The notes below the pieces were generated by a model. The model was given only the letters and a program-made list of their open reading frames with translations, was not told the DNA's origin and did not search any database. From an uncultured Lachnospiraceae bacterium (GTDB lineage: Bacteria > Bacillota > Clostridia > Lachnospirales > Lachnospiraceae): DNA of 64,000 nt. Shown here piece by piece: positions 48,859 through 57,696 of this stretch (position 1 is its first letter; each line of letters begins with the position of its first letter). The stretch is from NCBI GenBank assembly GCA_910586255.1, contig CAJUHR010000006.1, positions 68,371 through 132,370 of the forward strand, in the 5' to 3' direction. The position numbers and the translations under genes are program-made.

Positions 48859-50274
48859 ATGATAAAAGATAACCAAAAGAGATTGAACCGTCTCCATGTC
48901 CTGATTGACGGGGCGGTGGTTGCGCTGGCCTATATTCTGAGCTGGTATGTGACCATCAGGAGCGGATGGTTCAGCGCCGCCAATGAGGTGCTGCGCCCGG
49001 AGGTCTATCTGGGGGCGCTCGTAATCATTGTGCCGGTTTATCTGCTGTTATATACGGTTTTTCATTTGTTTGCTCCCAAGCGGGTACAGGGGCGCAGACA
49101 GGAGCTGGCCAACATTTTAAAGGCCAATATAATCGGGCTTTTATTGTTTGGCATGGTGCTGTATCTGGGAAGGAAGAATCCCTACGCCTACCATTTTTCC
49201 ATCCGTCTGGTGATTTTTTTCTTTGTGACCAATATTATCGCGGAGACTTTGGAGAGAAATCTGATCCGCACGGTTCTCCGTTTCTTTCGCTCTAAGGGAT
49301 ACAACCAGAAGCATGTGCTTTTGATTGGCTACAGCAAGGCGGCGGAGAGCTATATTGACCGGGTGAGAGCCAATCCGGAGTGGGGATATCAGATCCGGGG
49401 CATTTTGGATGACCATAAGTCCTGGGGGGATGAGTACCGGGGAGTCCGGGTGATAGGCGCCACGGAGAATTTAAAGACGATCCTTGACATGAATCTTCTG
49501 GATGAGATTGCCATCACCTTAAGCATTAAGGATTACGGCGGATTAGAGAAGATGGTGGCCGAATGTGAGAAATCCGGGGTTCACACCAAATTTATCCCGG
49601 ATTACAATCGTTTTATTCCCACCAGGCCTTACACGGAGGATCTGCAGGGACTGCCGGTGATTAACATCCGCCATGTGCCCTTAAACGACCTTTTAAATGC
49701 AACAATCAAGCGTGTTATGGACTTTTTCGGGGCAATTGCAGCCTTGATTTTATTTTCGCCGGTTATGGCGGTGACTGTGCTCCTCATTAAGCTGACCTCG
49801 CCGGGGCCGGTGATCTACAGCCAGGAGCGAGTGGGACTTCACAACCGTCCCTTTAAAATGTATAAGTTTCGTTCTATGGAAGTTCAGTCCCCTAACCAGG
49901 AGCGGGGAAAGTGGACCACGCCCAATGACCCGCGGGTGACACCGGTGGGAAAATTCATCCGCAAAACCAGCATCGATGAACTCCCTCAGCTTTTTAATGT
50001 GCTGGTGGGAAGCATGAGCCTGGTGGGACCCCGTCCAGAGCGGCCGTTTTTTGTGGAGCGGTTTAAGGAGGAGATCCCCCGCTATATGATTAAGCATCAG
50101 GTGCGGCCCGGCATGACCGGGTGGGCCCAGATCAACGGATACCGGGGGGACACGTCCATTGAGAAGAGAATAGAGCATGATCTGTATTATATTGAGAACT
50201 GGACATTGGGATTGGATTTCAAGATTTTGTTTCTGACGGTTTTTAAAGGTTTTATTAACAAGAATGCTTATTGA
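48859..50274 (+). CDS. Undecaprenyl-phosphate priming glycosyltransferase (polyprenol phosphoglycosyltransferase)
   Basis: A 471-residue WcaJ/CpsE-type membrane enzyme that begins glycan assembly by moving a sugar-1-phosphate onto undecaprenyl phosphate. Four N-terminal transmembrane helices (about 15-120), a CoA-binding-like Rossmann domain (about 145-265) and the C-terminal transferase with KRVMDFFGAIAALILFSPV, YKFRSMEVQ, KTSIDELPQLFNVLVGSMSLVGPRPE and RPGMTGWAQINGYRG. A TATAAT (48731-48736) lies upstream, so it may have its own promoter. Confidence 0.93.
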   Translation: MIKDNQKRLNRLHVLIDGAVVALAYILSWYVTIRSGWFSAANEVLRPEVYLGALVIIVPVYLLLYTVFHLFAPKRVQGRRQELANILKANIIGLLLFGMVLYLGRKNPYAYHFSIRLVIFFFVTNIIAETLERNLIRTVLRFFRSKGYNQKHVLLIGYSKAAESYIDRVRANPEWGYQIRGILDDHKSWGDEYRGVRVIGATENLKTILDMNLLDEIAITLSIKDYGGLEKMVAECEKSGVHTKFIPDYNRFIPTRPYTEDLQGLPVINIRHVPLNDLLNATIKRVMDFFGAIAALILFSPVMAVTVLLIKLTSPGPVIYSQERVGLHNRPFKMYKFRSMEVQSPNQERGKWTTPNDPRVTPVGKFIRKTSIDELPQLFNVLVGSMSLVGPRPERPFFVERFKEEIPRYMIKHQVRPGMTGWAQINGYRGDTSIEKRIEHDLYYIENWTLGLDFKILFLTVFKGFINKNAY

Positions 50275-50280
50275 CCGGAG

Positions 50281-50320
50281 AGCAACAGGTCAGATAGGTC
50301 TGCGCATTCACCGCGCCCCG
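50281..50320 (-). repeat. Inverted copy of the dispersed repeat
   Basis: On the minus strand it reads ...GGTGAATGCGCAGACCTATCTGACC; the 19 nt at 50290-50308 are identical to 57582-57600. Confidence 0.7.
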
Positions 50321-50378
50321 GATTTTTTATTTTATGCTACAGAAGGCCGGGGTCAATGATTGAGATGAGGTATGGTGC

Positions 50379-52556
50379 ATGAGTCAAGAATATGATGAGG
50401 AACTGAGGCGCCTGGAGCGCAAAAGCCGCAGAAATCCCAAAGCGGCGAGACAGGCGGCAGCAGAGAGACAGCCAGGTATGGCCCGGCAGTCATCTTCCGG
50501 GAGAGCCGGACGGTCAGGCGGGCTGAAGGTGATGAATGATGCCGCCATTCATCCTGTGGGAGGAAGAAACAGGGAGAGAACGTCCGCCTCCGGACGCCAT
50601 GTGGCATCGCTGCAGACGGCGGCAGGCAGTCAGGCCGGCGGAGGACGGACCCGGACAGCCACAGGCAGCGGCCGCGCGGGGGGAAGCTTTCAGCAGAGAG
50701 AAAAGGACAATGCCAGGAGGAGAAGGCGCCGCAGAATCATCGGTATGATCATAGCGGAATGTTTTGCTCTGATATTTATTTTCGGCTACGGCTACGTGAT
50801 CCGGCTTATGAATCAGGTGAAGCGCCCGGTGATTGATATGGAACAGGTGGAAAATCAGAACCTGGATGTGGTCACCAAGGAAAAGCTAAAGGGGTATTGG
50901 ACCATTGCGGTTTTCGGCGTGGATGCCCGGGACAAGACGACCATAGAGAAGGATACCAATTCGGACGTAAATATTATCTGCAACATTAATCTGGAAACCG
51001 GAGAGATTAAGCTGGTATCTCTCTTTAGGGATACCTACCTGAATATATCCAAGGAAGGCTCCTACAATAAGTTTAATCAGGCATATTTTGTGGGAGGGCC
51101 GGAACAGGCAATGTCGGCCTTAAATCGCAATCTGGACTTAAACATCACGGACTATGTGACCTTTAACTGGAAGGCAGTGGCCGATGCCATCAATATTTTG
51201 GGCGGTGTGGATGTGGAGCTGAGCAAGGCGGAATTTTATTACATTAATTCCTTCATCACGGAGACCGTGAAGGCCACCGGAATCGGGTCCACCCAGTTAA
51301 GCCATGCAGGCATGAACCATTTAGACGGGGTTCAGGCGGTGGCCTACGGGCGGCTGCGTCTGATGGATACGGATTTTGCCAGGACGGAGCGGCAGAGAAA
51401 GGTGATAAAGCTGGCCTTTGAAAAGGCGAAAACAGCGGACTTTGAAACTCTTAACCGGGTGCTGGGCACCGTATTTCCTCAGATATCCACAAGCTTGTGG
51501 GTGGATGACATTTATATTACCCTGAAAAATATCAGTAAATATCACCTGGGGGAGACCATGGGATTTCCGGAGGCCCGGGGCGATGCGAAGATGGGTAAGA
51601 AGGGCGCCTGCGTGATTCCGCAGACCCTTGAGACCAATGTGATAAAGCTTCATCAGTTTCTCTTTGACACGGAGGACTATGCCCCCTCTGAGACGGTACA
51701 GAGTATCAGCAAAAGGATTGCAGCCGATTCGGGAATGTACAAGGAAGGCAATTATGTCAAGAGTGTGAACACGGACGGCGGTGTGATTCAGCCTCCCAAG
51801 ACGACCGCGGCGCCGGAGACGGCCAAGACAACCGAGGCGGAGGATGACGACCGGTATGAGTATATTTACGTACTCAATTCCAACGGGAAAAAGGTGAAGA
51901 AAAGGGTACCTCGGGAGACGGACGCGGACGGAGATTACGTGGAGCAGGAGACCGATGAGGACGGGATCGCCACAGGCTGGGCCTTAGATGAGGATGGAGA
52001 GCTGGTCCGCAGAAGAAGCACTACAAACGGCAGAGATCCTCTGGAGCCCACTGTGTCTGACAGGCCGGGCGGACGTCCCACAGAGGCGGAGACAGATGAG
52101 AACGGCGACCCGATCCAGCCGGAAGAAAATATTACCCGTCCGGGAGAGAGCGCCCCTGGGACCAATCCCGCCAGGCCAAATCCCCGTCCCACTGAGGGGA
52201 CAGATTCTCAGCCGCCGGGTCTTTATCCCACCACCGGGCAGACGGATCCATCCGGGCGGCCAATCGGCACAGAGCCGTCCCGGGGAGCCTTAGAGGGTCC
52301 GGGAAGCTCCGTGAGCACGGATCCTACCAGAAGCACCCAGGCAGTCAATCCCACACCGCAGCCGTCACCGGGAGGCAGCACCAATCCGGCGTCCCCCACG
52401 GCTGCGGATAACAGTAACGGTCCGGGAGGAGGCCAAAACTTCCCGGGAGTTTCCTCGCCTGGAGGAGGCGGGGGCTCCCCCATGGATATCGGCGCTCAGA
52501 GCCCGGGAGCCGGCAGCCAGAACGGAAGCGGCGTGGTCACAGGACCAGGACAATAA
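50379..52556 (+). CDS. LytR-CpsA-Psr (LCP) glycopolymer ligase
   Basis: A 725-residue protein. Residues 1-115 are a cytosolic Arg/Ser/Gly-rich head, followed by one transmembrane helix (about 120-140) and the extracellular LCP domain (about 165-440) with TIAVFGVDARD, LVSLFRDTYLNI, and MNHLDGVQAVAYGRLRLMDTDFARTERQRKV holding the conserved Arg/Asp residues. The last about 250 residues are Thr/Pro/Gly-rich and likely disordered. LCP enzymes attach undecaprenyl-linked glycopolymers to peptidoglycan, fitting the glycan locus just upstream. Confidence 0.92.
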   Translation: MSQEYDEELRRLERKSRRNPKAARQAAAERQPGMARQSSSGRAGRSGGLKVMNDAAIHPVGGRNRERTSASGRHVASLQTAAGSQAGGGRTRTATGSGRAGGSFQQREKDNARRRRRRRIIGMIIAECFALIFIFGYGYVIRLMNQVKRPVIDMEQVENQNLDVVTKEKLKGYWTIAVFGVDARDKTTIEKDTNSDVNIICNINLETGEIKLVSLFRDTYLNISKEGSYNKFNQAYFVGGPEQAMSALNRNLDLNITDYVTFNWKAVADAINILGGVDVELSKAEFYYINSFITETVKATGIGSTQLSHAGMNHLDGVQAVAYGRLRLMDTDFARTERQRKVIKLAFEKAKTADFETLNRVLGTVFPQISTSLWVDDIYITLKNISKYHLGETMGFPEARGDAKMGKKGACVIPQTLETNVIKLHQFLFDTEDYAPSETVQSISKRIAADSGMYKEGNYVKSVNTDGGVIQPPKTTAAPETAKTTEAEDDDRYEYIYVLNSNGKKVKKRVPRETDADGDYVEQETDEDGIATGWALDEDGELVRRRSTTNGRDPLEPTVSDRPGGRPTEAETDENGDPIQPEENITRPGESAPGTNPARPNPRPTEGTDSQPPGLYPTTGQTDPSGRPIGTEPSRGALEGPGSSVSTDPTRSTQAVNPTPQPSPGGSTNPASPTAADNSNGPGGGQNFPGVSSPGGGGGSPMDIGAQSPGAGSQNGSGVVTGPGQ

Positions 52557-52567
52557 AGGAAGAGAAA

Positions 52568-52611
52568 ATATGCGGTTTCGGGAAGCTTCCCGGCAGCCGC
52601 ATATTTTTTTC
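52568..52611 (+). terminator. Terminator after the LCP gene
   Basis: ATATGCGG (52568-52575) pairs with CCGCATAT (52597-52604) around an inner CGGGAAGCTTCCCG stem, followed by seven T. Confidence 0.9.
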
Positions 52612-52634
52612 GTTCACATTTAAATTATAATTCT

Positions 52635-52654
52635 ATCACAATTTCATCACAATT
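52635..52654 (-). promoter_or_regulatory. Direct repeat before htrA, response-regulator-like
   Basis: ATCACAATT occurs at 52635-52643 and 52646-52654, 11 bp apart. On the minus strand it reads TGTGAT-N5-TGTGAT, the spacing used by OmpR-family regulators. It covers the -35 area of a TATAAA (52672-52677) before htrA. Confidence 0.4.
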
Positions 52655-52731
52655 GGCGGGTATATTGTAGCTATAAACAAAAAGAAATCCGGCAAATGAT
52701 TTATAGAGAAATAAAAAAGGAGATTGTGATT

Positions 52732-54129
52732 ATGTACGAGGATGAGAGAGATTTCAGGGAAGAGCATACAGAAGAGATCAGCGGAGGAATTGAGGATTCA
52801 CAGGCAAGGCCCCGGGAGCAGTACAGCACGGATTATTATTATGGAACCCAATATAACCGGATGAATATGTCCCACATTCCGGAGGAACCGGCAAAGGGAG
52901 ATAAAAAGAAGGGCTCCATAGCGGGAAAGGTGGCAGGTATTACGGCGGCTGCCCTGCTGTTTGGAACCGTGGCCGGCGGCACCATGTTTGGCGTTAACAC
53001 GGCCGGGGAATATTTGAGAAAGCAGTATGGACCTAAAGCGGAGAGCCATGCCAGCTTAGCAACCGTGGAGACACAGAAGGCTTTCGAGGCTCAGGCCCAG
53101 GCGGCTGATGTAACACCGGCGCTGCAGACGGATGTGTCTGCTATTGTGGAGGCATCCATGCCATCGGTGGTAGCCATCACCAACACCATGGTGTTAGAGC
53201 AGCGAACCTGGTTCGGAGGCAGTCAGAAATATGAGATTCCCAGCAGCGGATCGGGTATTATTGTGGGGCAGAATGATGATGAGCTTTTGATTGTCACCAA
53301 CAATCACGTGGTGGAAGGCTCAAAGGAGCTGACAGTGACCTTTATCGATGAGGAGTCGGTGACAGCGGCTATTAAGGGCACGGATTCGGAGAGCGATCTG
53401 GCAGTGATTGCAGTACCCCTCTCAACCATTAAGGAAGAGACCATGGACAGTATCAAGGTAGCCACCATCGGAGATTCCGATGGACTGAAGGTGGGGCAGG
53501 GAGTGATTGCCATCGGCAATGCCCTTGGCTATGGACAGTCGGTGACCGTAGGATATGTAAGCGCGCTGAACCGGGAGGTAAGATCTCAGGATTCGGTCAG
53601 CAGAAATCTTCTTCAGACTGACGCGGCCATCAACCCCGGCAACAGCGGCGGCGCCCTGCTAAATATGAGGGGAGAGGTTGTGGGAATCAACGCGGCCAAG
53701 TATTCCTCCACAGAGGTGGAAGGGATGGGATACGCCATTCCCATTTCCAAGGCCCAGGATATTATCAATGAGCTGATGAACCGGAAGACCCGGGTGGAGG
53801 TGGAAGAAGGAAAGAGGGGCTATATAGGCATCCAGGGAACCAACATTGACGACATGGCAGCCGCCACATACGGTATGCCCAGAGGAATCTATGTGTATAA
53901 GATCATCGAGGACGGCGCGGCCGCAGCCTCCGATCTGCGGGAGAAGGACATCATCACCAAATTTGACGGACAGACAGTCCGGTCTATGGAGGATTTGCAG
54001 AAGATGCTTACCTACTATGAGGGAGGAAGCAGGGTGAATCTCACGGTGCAGTCTTTGGAAAACGGCGAGTATGTGGAGAGAACCGTGGAGATCACTTTGG
54101 GCTACAAACCAGCAGCTGAGACCAATTAA
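52732..54129 (+). CDS. htrA: HtrA/DegP-type serine protease with PDZ domain
   Basis: A 465-residue membrane-anchored quality-control protease. The acidic cytosolic head is followed by one transmembrane helix (about 68-90), a trypsin-like domain with His192 (TNNHVV), Asp222 (ESDLAVI) and Ser305 (NPGNSGGAL), and one PDZ domain (about 365-460). It degrades misfolded exported proteins. ATG 52732 has AAGGAG 9 nt upstream. A direct repeat in the promoter suggests control by an envelope-stress two-component system (inference). It ends at a terminator before clpX. Confidence 0.94.
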   Translation: MYEDERDFREEHTEEISGGIEDSQARPREQYSTDYYYGTQYNRMNMSHIPEEPAKGDKKKGSIAGKVAGITAAALLFGTVAGGTMFGVNTAGEYLRKQYGPKAESHASLATVETQKAFEAQAQAADVTPALQTDVSAIVEASMPSVVAITNTMVLEQRTWFGGSQKYEIPSSGSGIIVGQNDDELLIVTNNHVVEGSKELTVTFIDEESVTAAIKGTDSESDLAVIAVPLSTIKEETMDSIKVATIGDSDGLKVGQGVIAIGNALGYGQSVTVGYVSALNREVRSQDSVSRNLLQTDAAINPGNSGGALLNMRGEVVGINAAKYSSTEVEGMGYAIPISKAQDIINELMNRKTRVEVEEGKRGYIGIQGTNIDDMAAATYGMPRGIYVYKIIEDGAAAASDLREKDIITKFDGQTVRSMEDLQKMLTYYEGGSRVNLTVQSLENGEYVERTVEITLGYKPAAETN

Positions 54130-54180
54130 AGCTTGCTTTTTTGGGAAAATAGAAATATAGTAGATACAGAAGCGGATACA

Positions 54181-54219
54181 AATACTCAGAGCACCTTTTA
54201 AGATGCTCTGAGTATTTGT
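54181..54219 (+). terminator. Terminator between htrA and clpX
   Basis: A 13-bp stem, AATACTCAGAGCA (54181-54193) with TGCTCTGAGTATT (54204-54216), followed by TGTG; the T-run is short. Confidence 0.7.
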
Positions 54220-54251
54220 GCAGGTATGCGGAAAGAGAGAGGATTTTAAAA

Positions 54252-55706
54252 GTGGAAGAAAAGGACAGAGAAAACCAACAAGAGCTGCAGTCAGGGAGGG
54301 AAGACGGGGATACAAAAGATGAGCAGGAGTATGAAAAAATCTGCTATATCTGCCGCCGGCCGGAGAGTAAGGCAGGAAATATGATTGTTATGCCCGGCAA
54401 TATGTGCCTGTGTCACGATTGCATGCAAAAGGCCTTTGATTCGGTTATAGGGGGGAATATGGATCTGTCCAAGATCGATTTTTCTCAGCTTTCCGGAATG
54501 CCTTTTATGAATATGAATTTTGTTCCTCCCCAGAGGGGAGAAGGAGAGCCGCCTTCCATGCAGATTCCAAAAAGCCAGAAGGTGAAGAAGAGAAAGGCAG
54601 ATGCCGGGCCGGGATTTGAGCTAAAAGATATTCCGGCTCCTCATGAGATCAAACGCCGTTTAGATAAGTATGTAATCGGTCAGGAGCGGGCCAAGAAGGT
54701 GGTCTCTGTGGCTGTGTACAACCATTATAAGAGAGTGTACTCAGAGGGTATGAAAAAGGCCGGAAAGAAGGCGGATGATAAAGCGGAGGATGTGACCATA
54801 GAGAAATCCAATATTCTTATGATTGGTCCTACAGGAAGCGGGAAAACCTATCTGGTGCGGACTTTGGCCAGGCTCTTGGATGTGCCGTTGGCGATTGCAG
54901 ACGCTACTTCCCTGACAGAAGCAGGGTATATCGGAGATGATATTGAGAGTGTGGTATCCAAGCTTTTGGCAGCAGCCGGCAATGATGTTGACCGGGCGGA
55001 GCACGGGATTATTTTTATTGATGAGATTGACAAGATAGCGAAAAAGAGAGAGACCAACACCCGGGATGTAAGCGGGGAATCGGTTCAACAGGAGCTTTTA
55101 AAGCTGTTGGAAGGCAGCCGGGTGGAGGTTCCCGTAGGATCCAACCAGAAAAATGCCCTGACCCCTCTTAAAACAGTCAACACGGACCATATTCTTTTTA
55201 TCTGCGGCGGAGCCTTTCCTGATTTGGAGCGGATTATACGGGAGCGGCTTAATAAAGCCTCCTCTATCGGATTTGGAGCGGAGCTTAAGGATAAATATCA
55301 GGAGGATCCCAATATCTTAAGTCATGTGACCAACAAGGATTTAAGGGAATTTGGCATGATTCCGGAATTTTTGGGACGGCTTCCGGTAACGGTCACTTTG
55401 GAAAAGCTGACGAAAAATTTGCTGGTGCAGATATTAAAGGAGCCGAGAAACGCTATACTGAAACAGTACGTCAGGCTTCTGGAGATGGATGAGGTGAAGC
55501 TGGTTTTTGAGGATGAAGCTCTGGAATGGATTGCCCAGGAGGCTCTGACGCGCGACACGGGAGCCCGGGCTCTGCGGGCAATTTTAGAGGAATATATGCT
55601 GGATATTATGTATGAGATCCCGAAGGATCCCAATATCGGATCTGTGGTGGTGACCCGGCCATATTTGGAGAAACGCGGAGGTCCTCTCATTCAGATGCGG
55701 GGGTAG
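54252..55706 (+). CDS. clpX: ClpX-type AAA+ unfoldase
   Basis: A 484-residue ATP-driven unfoldase that feeds proteins to ClpP. The four-Cys zinc module (CYICRRPES...CLCHDC) is near 30-60, Walker A is GPTGSGKT (Lys198), Walker B IIFIDEIDKI, the pore loop GYIG (usual GYVG), and the ClpP-docking IGF is in SSIGFGAEL. About 30 extra charged residues precede the zinc module, and the linker to the AAA domain is long. GTG 54252 follows AGAGAGG. It is not next to clpP or tig as usual, so it may be a second ClpX paralogue; this needs the whole genome. Confidence 0.88.
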   Translation: MEEKDRENQQELQSGREDGDTKDEQEYEKICYICRRPESKAGNMIVMPGNMCLCHDCMQKAFDSVIGGNMDLSKIDFSQLSGMPFMNMNFVPPQRGEGEPPSMQIPKSQKVKKRKADAGPGFELKDIPAPHEIKRRLDKYVIGQERAKKVVSVAVYNHYKRVYSEGMKKAGKKADDKAEDVTIEKSNILMIGPTGSGKTYLVRTLARLLDVPLAIADATSLTEAGYIGDDIESVVSKLLAAAGNDVDRAEHGIIFIDEIDKIAKKRETNTRDVSGESVQQELLKLLEGSRVEVPVGSNQKNALTPLKTVNTDHILFICGGAFPDLERIIRERLNKASSIGFGAELKDKYQEDPNILSHVTNKDLREFGMIPEFLGRLPVTVTLEKLTKNLLVQILKEPRNAILKQYVRLLEMDEVKLVFEDEALEWIAQEALTRDTGARALRAILEEYMLDIMYEIPKDPNIGSVVVTRPYLEKRGGPLIQMRG

Positions 55707-55708
55707 GC

Positions 55709-57430
55709 TCATCCCCGGTCCCGCAGAAAGCTCTGATAGAGATTCAGCGTGCCATAGCCCCATATGGGGTTGGGGTAGGTAAAAGACGGATTGCGGTCTG
55801 CCCCCCGGATCAACATGGAGGTAATGGCGGTGTTGCTTAATCCCAGATCATTGCCATTGGTAAAGCCCCAGGTGAACAGGTCAGCCACAGCCCCTGCCGT
55901 CACAGCCGCCGCCACCGAGGTGCCGGAGCGGTGGGTGAAGGAAAGCTCTGTTCCAAGGGAAGGTCCCTGGACATCCACCCCGGGGGCGGTCAGATCCGGC
56001 TTGACGCGTCCGCCAGGGGTATAGCCGCGGCTGCTGTGAATATAGATGCTGTTGTTTCCGTGATTATAGGCAGCTACCGTAAAGGGCATGTCGGCATTTC
56101 CGGGATCCATGACAGTGGTGCCCGGGTCAGGGCGGAGAAAGATTGTTTGGTCAGACAAAAAGCCATGCATGGGAAGCCATACATGGAAGCGTCCGGAAAT
56201 AAATACAGTAGGATACACCCGAACCCGCCAGATCCCGGGAGCGGGGGTCTGAAAACGCATAAAAATTAGCTGGCTTCCGGAATCGCTCTCATAATTCTGG
56301 TAACTGACAGTCAGCACTGTGGAGTCTAAGCGGAAGGAAATGACGGTCTCCGCGTTTAAGTTTAAGGAGAGCCGATCGATCACTTCGCCGGAGGGAGATA
56401 CCACACCGATTGTATAAAGCTCTGGTTCCCGGGCCCACAGCTCCATACAGAAGCCGGTTTCATCGGCGCCTACCCGCAGCTCAATATCTTCAAATTCCTG
56501 TTCCGGAGACATGCTTCCCATAAAGTGATGGTGATAGCCCACCTCGTTTCCGGCTCCGGCCACCACGGAAAGACCCAGATATCCATTGAGATTTTCTAAT
56601 TGCTGGCTGAGAGGGCCTTTCCCTTCATGACTTCCCTGGTTGGTGCCTACCCCCAGATAGATTACCAGCGGGATCTGCTTTTGTCCTGCCAGGCTTAAAA
56701 GAAAGCTGACAGCTGCCATGATATCATTTTCCTGAAAAACAGATTCCTTTGTATCTACCAGAAAGAAATCCCGCAAATACTGCTTTGCCGGTTTTAGCTT
56801 GACTACAGCCAGGGAAGCATTGGGGGCAGCTCCGGAAAAGGCAACTGGCCGGTCGATTCGGTTGCCGGCGGCAACCCCGGCCATGAAGGTACCGTGGCCG
56901 TCTGTGTCCCGGCTGGGGACCAGCTGATAAGGATCCGTGGAATTTAATGCTTCATTGATCTGCTCCTGGAAATAGACAGTCCCGAAAAATGGCTGGAAGC
57001 CGTTTATTTCCGGGGGAAATTCCTCTGAGACAATGGACTGATCCCAGATGCTTAAGATACGGCTGGTGCCATCCGGATTTAGAAATAAGGGGTTTGTGTA
57101 ATCGATTCCAGTGTCAATGATTCCCAGAAGCACACCTCGCCCATCGGCCTGAAGAGCCGGCTGGTCAAAGACAGGAAGGATGCCGCTGCTTTCCACAACG
57201 GAAGTGTCTAAAAGACCAAAAAGCTTGGGAATACTGCTGTAGGGGTATCGGGAAAAACTTAAGGGAGCTGCATTGTCCCGAAGCGCGTAGATGACTGCAA
57301 AGCTACGGCTGACAAAATTGACACACTGAGTTTTGGCCAGATCGTAGAAGGATTCAAGGGAGCGGGGGGAATAGTGCAGGATAAAATCCATGTAGTCCTC
57401 AGAGGAGGGGGGATATTGGCAGGAAGGCAT
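55709..57430 (-). CDS. S8 subtilase, Csp germination-protease-like
   Basis: A 573-residue subtilisin-like protease with no signal peptide. The triad is complete: Asp in LGIIDTGIDY, His in DTDGHGTFMAGVAAG, Ser505 in RSGTSVAAAVTAG; the oxyanion Asn is in VVAGAGNEVG. An insertion of about 150 residues between Asn and Ser matches the jelly-roll domain of the clostridial Csp family, which processes pro-SleC in spore germination. ATG 57430 has GGAGG upstream; the frame extends further back into a repeat. It is convergent with clpX, 2 nt apart. A germination role is inferred. Confidence 0.82.
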   Translation of the reverse strand: MPSCQYPPSSEDYMDFILHYSPRSLESFYDLAKTQCVNFVSRSFAVIYALRDNAAPLSFSRYPYSSIPKLFGLLDTSVVESSGILPVFDQPALQADGRGVLLGIIDTGIDYTNPLFLNPDGTSRILSIWDQSIVSEEFPPEINGFQPFFGTVYFQEQINEALNSTDPYQLVPSRDTDGHGTFMAGVAAGNRIDRPVAFSGAAPNASLAVVKLKPAKQYLRDFFLVDTKESVFQENDIMAAVSFLLSLAGQKQIPLVIYLGVGTNQGSHEGKGPLSQQLENLNGYLGLSVVAGAGNEVGYHHHFMGSMSPEQEFEDIELRVGADETGFCMELWAREPELYTIGVVSPSGEVIDRLSLNLNAETVISFRLDSTVLTVSYQNYESDSGSQLIFMRFQTPAPGIWRVRVYPTVFISGRFHVWLPMHGFLSDQTIFLRPDPGTTVMDPGNADMPFTVAAYNHGNNSIYIHSSRGYTPGGRVKPDLTAPGVDVQGPSLGTELSFTHRSGTSVAAAVTAGAVADLFTWGFTNGNDLGLSNTAITSMLIRGADRNPSFTYPNPIWGYGTLNLYQSFLRDRG

Positions 57431-57484
57431 AGGGCCTCCGTTTTTATCTTTTATAAGCAGAATATGACAGGATGGATGTATTTG

Positions 57485-57608
57485 GTTACTGTTCACAGCA
57501 ACCTGCAAAAATCCATGAAAATCGCCTTCGGCGATGGGATTTTTGCTTTCTGGCCCAGTTTACCATACGGTCAGCTCAGTAAATGCGCAGACCTATCTGA
57601 ACAGTAAC
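57485..57608. repeat. 124-bp intergenic element with 11-bp terminal inverted repeats
   Basis: The left end GTTACTGTTCA (57485-57495) and right end TGAACAGTAAC (57598-57608) are perfect inverted repeats. Inside are a strong hairpin (GCAAAAATCC...GGATTTTTGC, 57505-57546, with an ATCGCC/GGCGAT core) and the family core TTTACCATACGGTCAGC...TGCGCAGACCTATC. This is the most complete copy in the window. It encodes nothing and resembles a MITE or REP-like element. Confidence 0.75.
57505..57546. terminator. Hairpin inside the 124-bp element
   Basis: GCAAAAATCC pairs with GGATTTTTGC, with an inner 6-bp stem and TTC loop (57521-57535). A-run and T-run on its two sides would allow termination in both directions. 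Confidence 0.5.
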
Positions 57609-57696
57609 TGTATTTGACCATTGTCTCTTAAAATAGTATAATGAAGGGACAGGATATAAAATAAAATGACAATTTACAGGAAACGGGGTATTATGT

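Noticed and set aside
50379..52556. Thr/Pro/Gly-rich C-terminus of the LCP protein as a separate gene or frameshift
   Set aside because: The frame is continuous from the LCP domain, composition changes smoothly, and a terminator follows the stop; disordered tails are common on LCP proteins.
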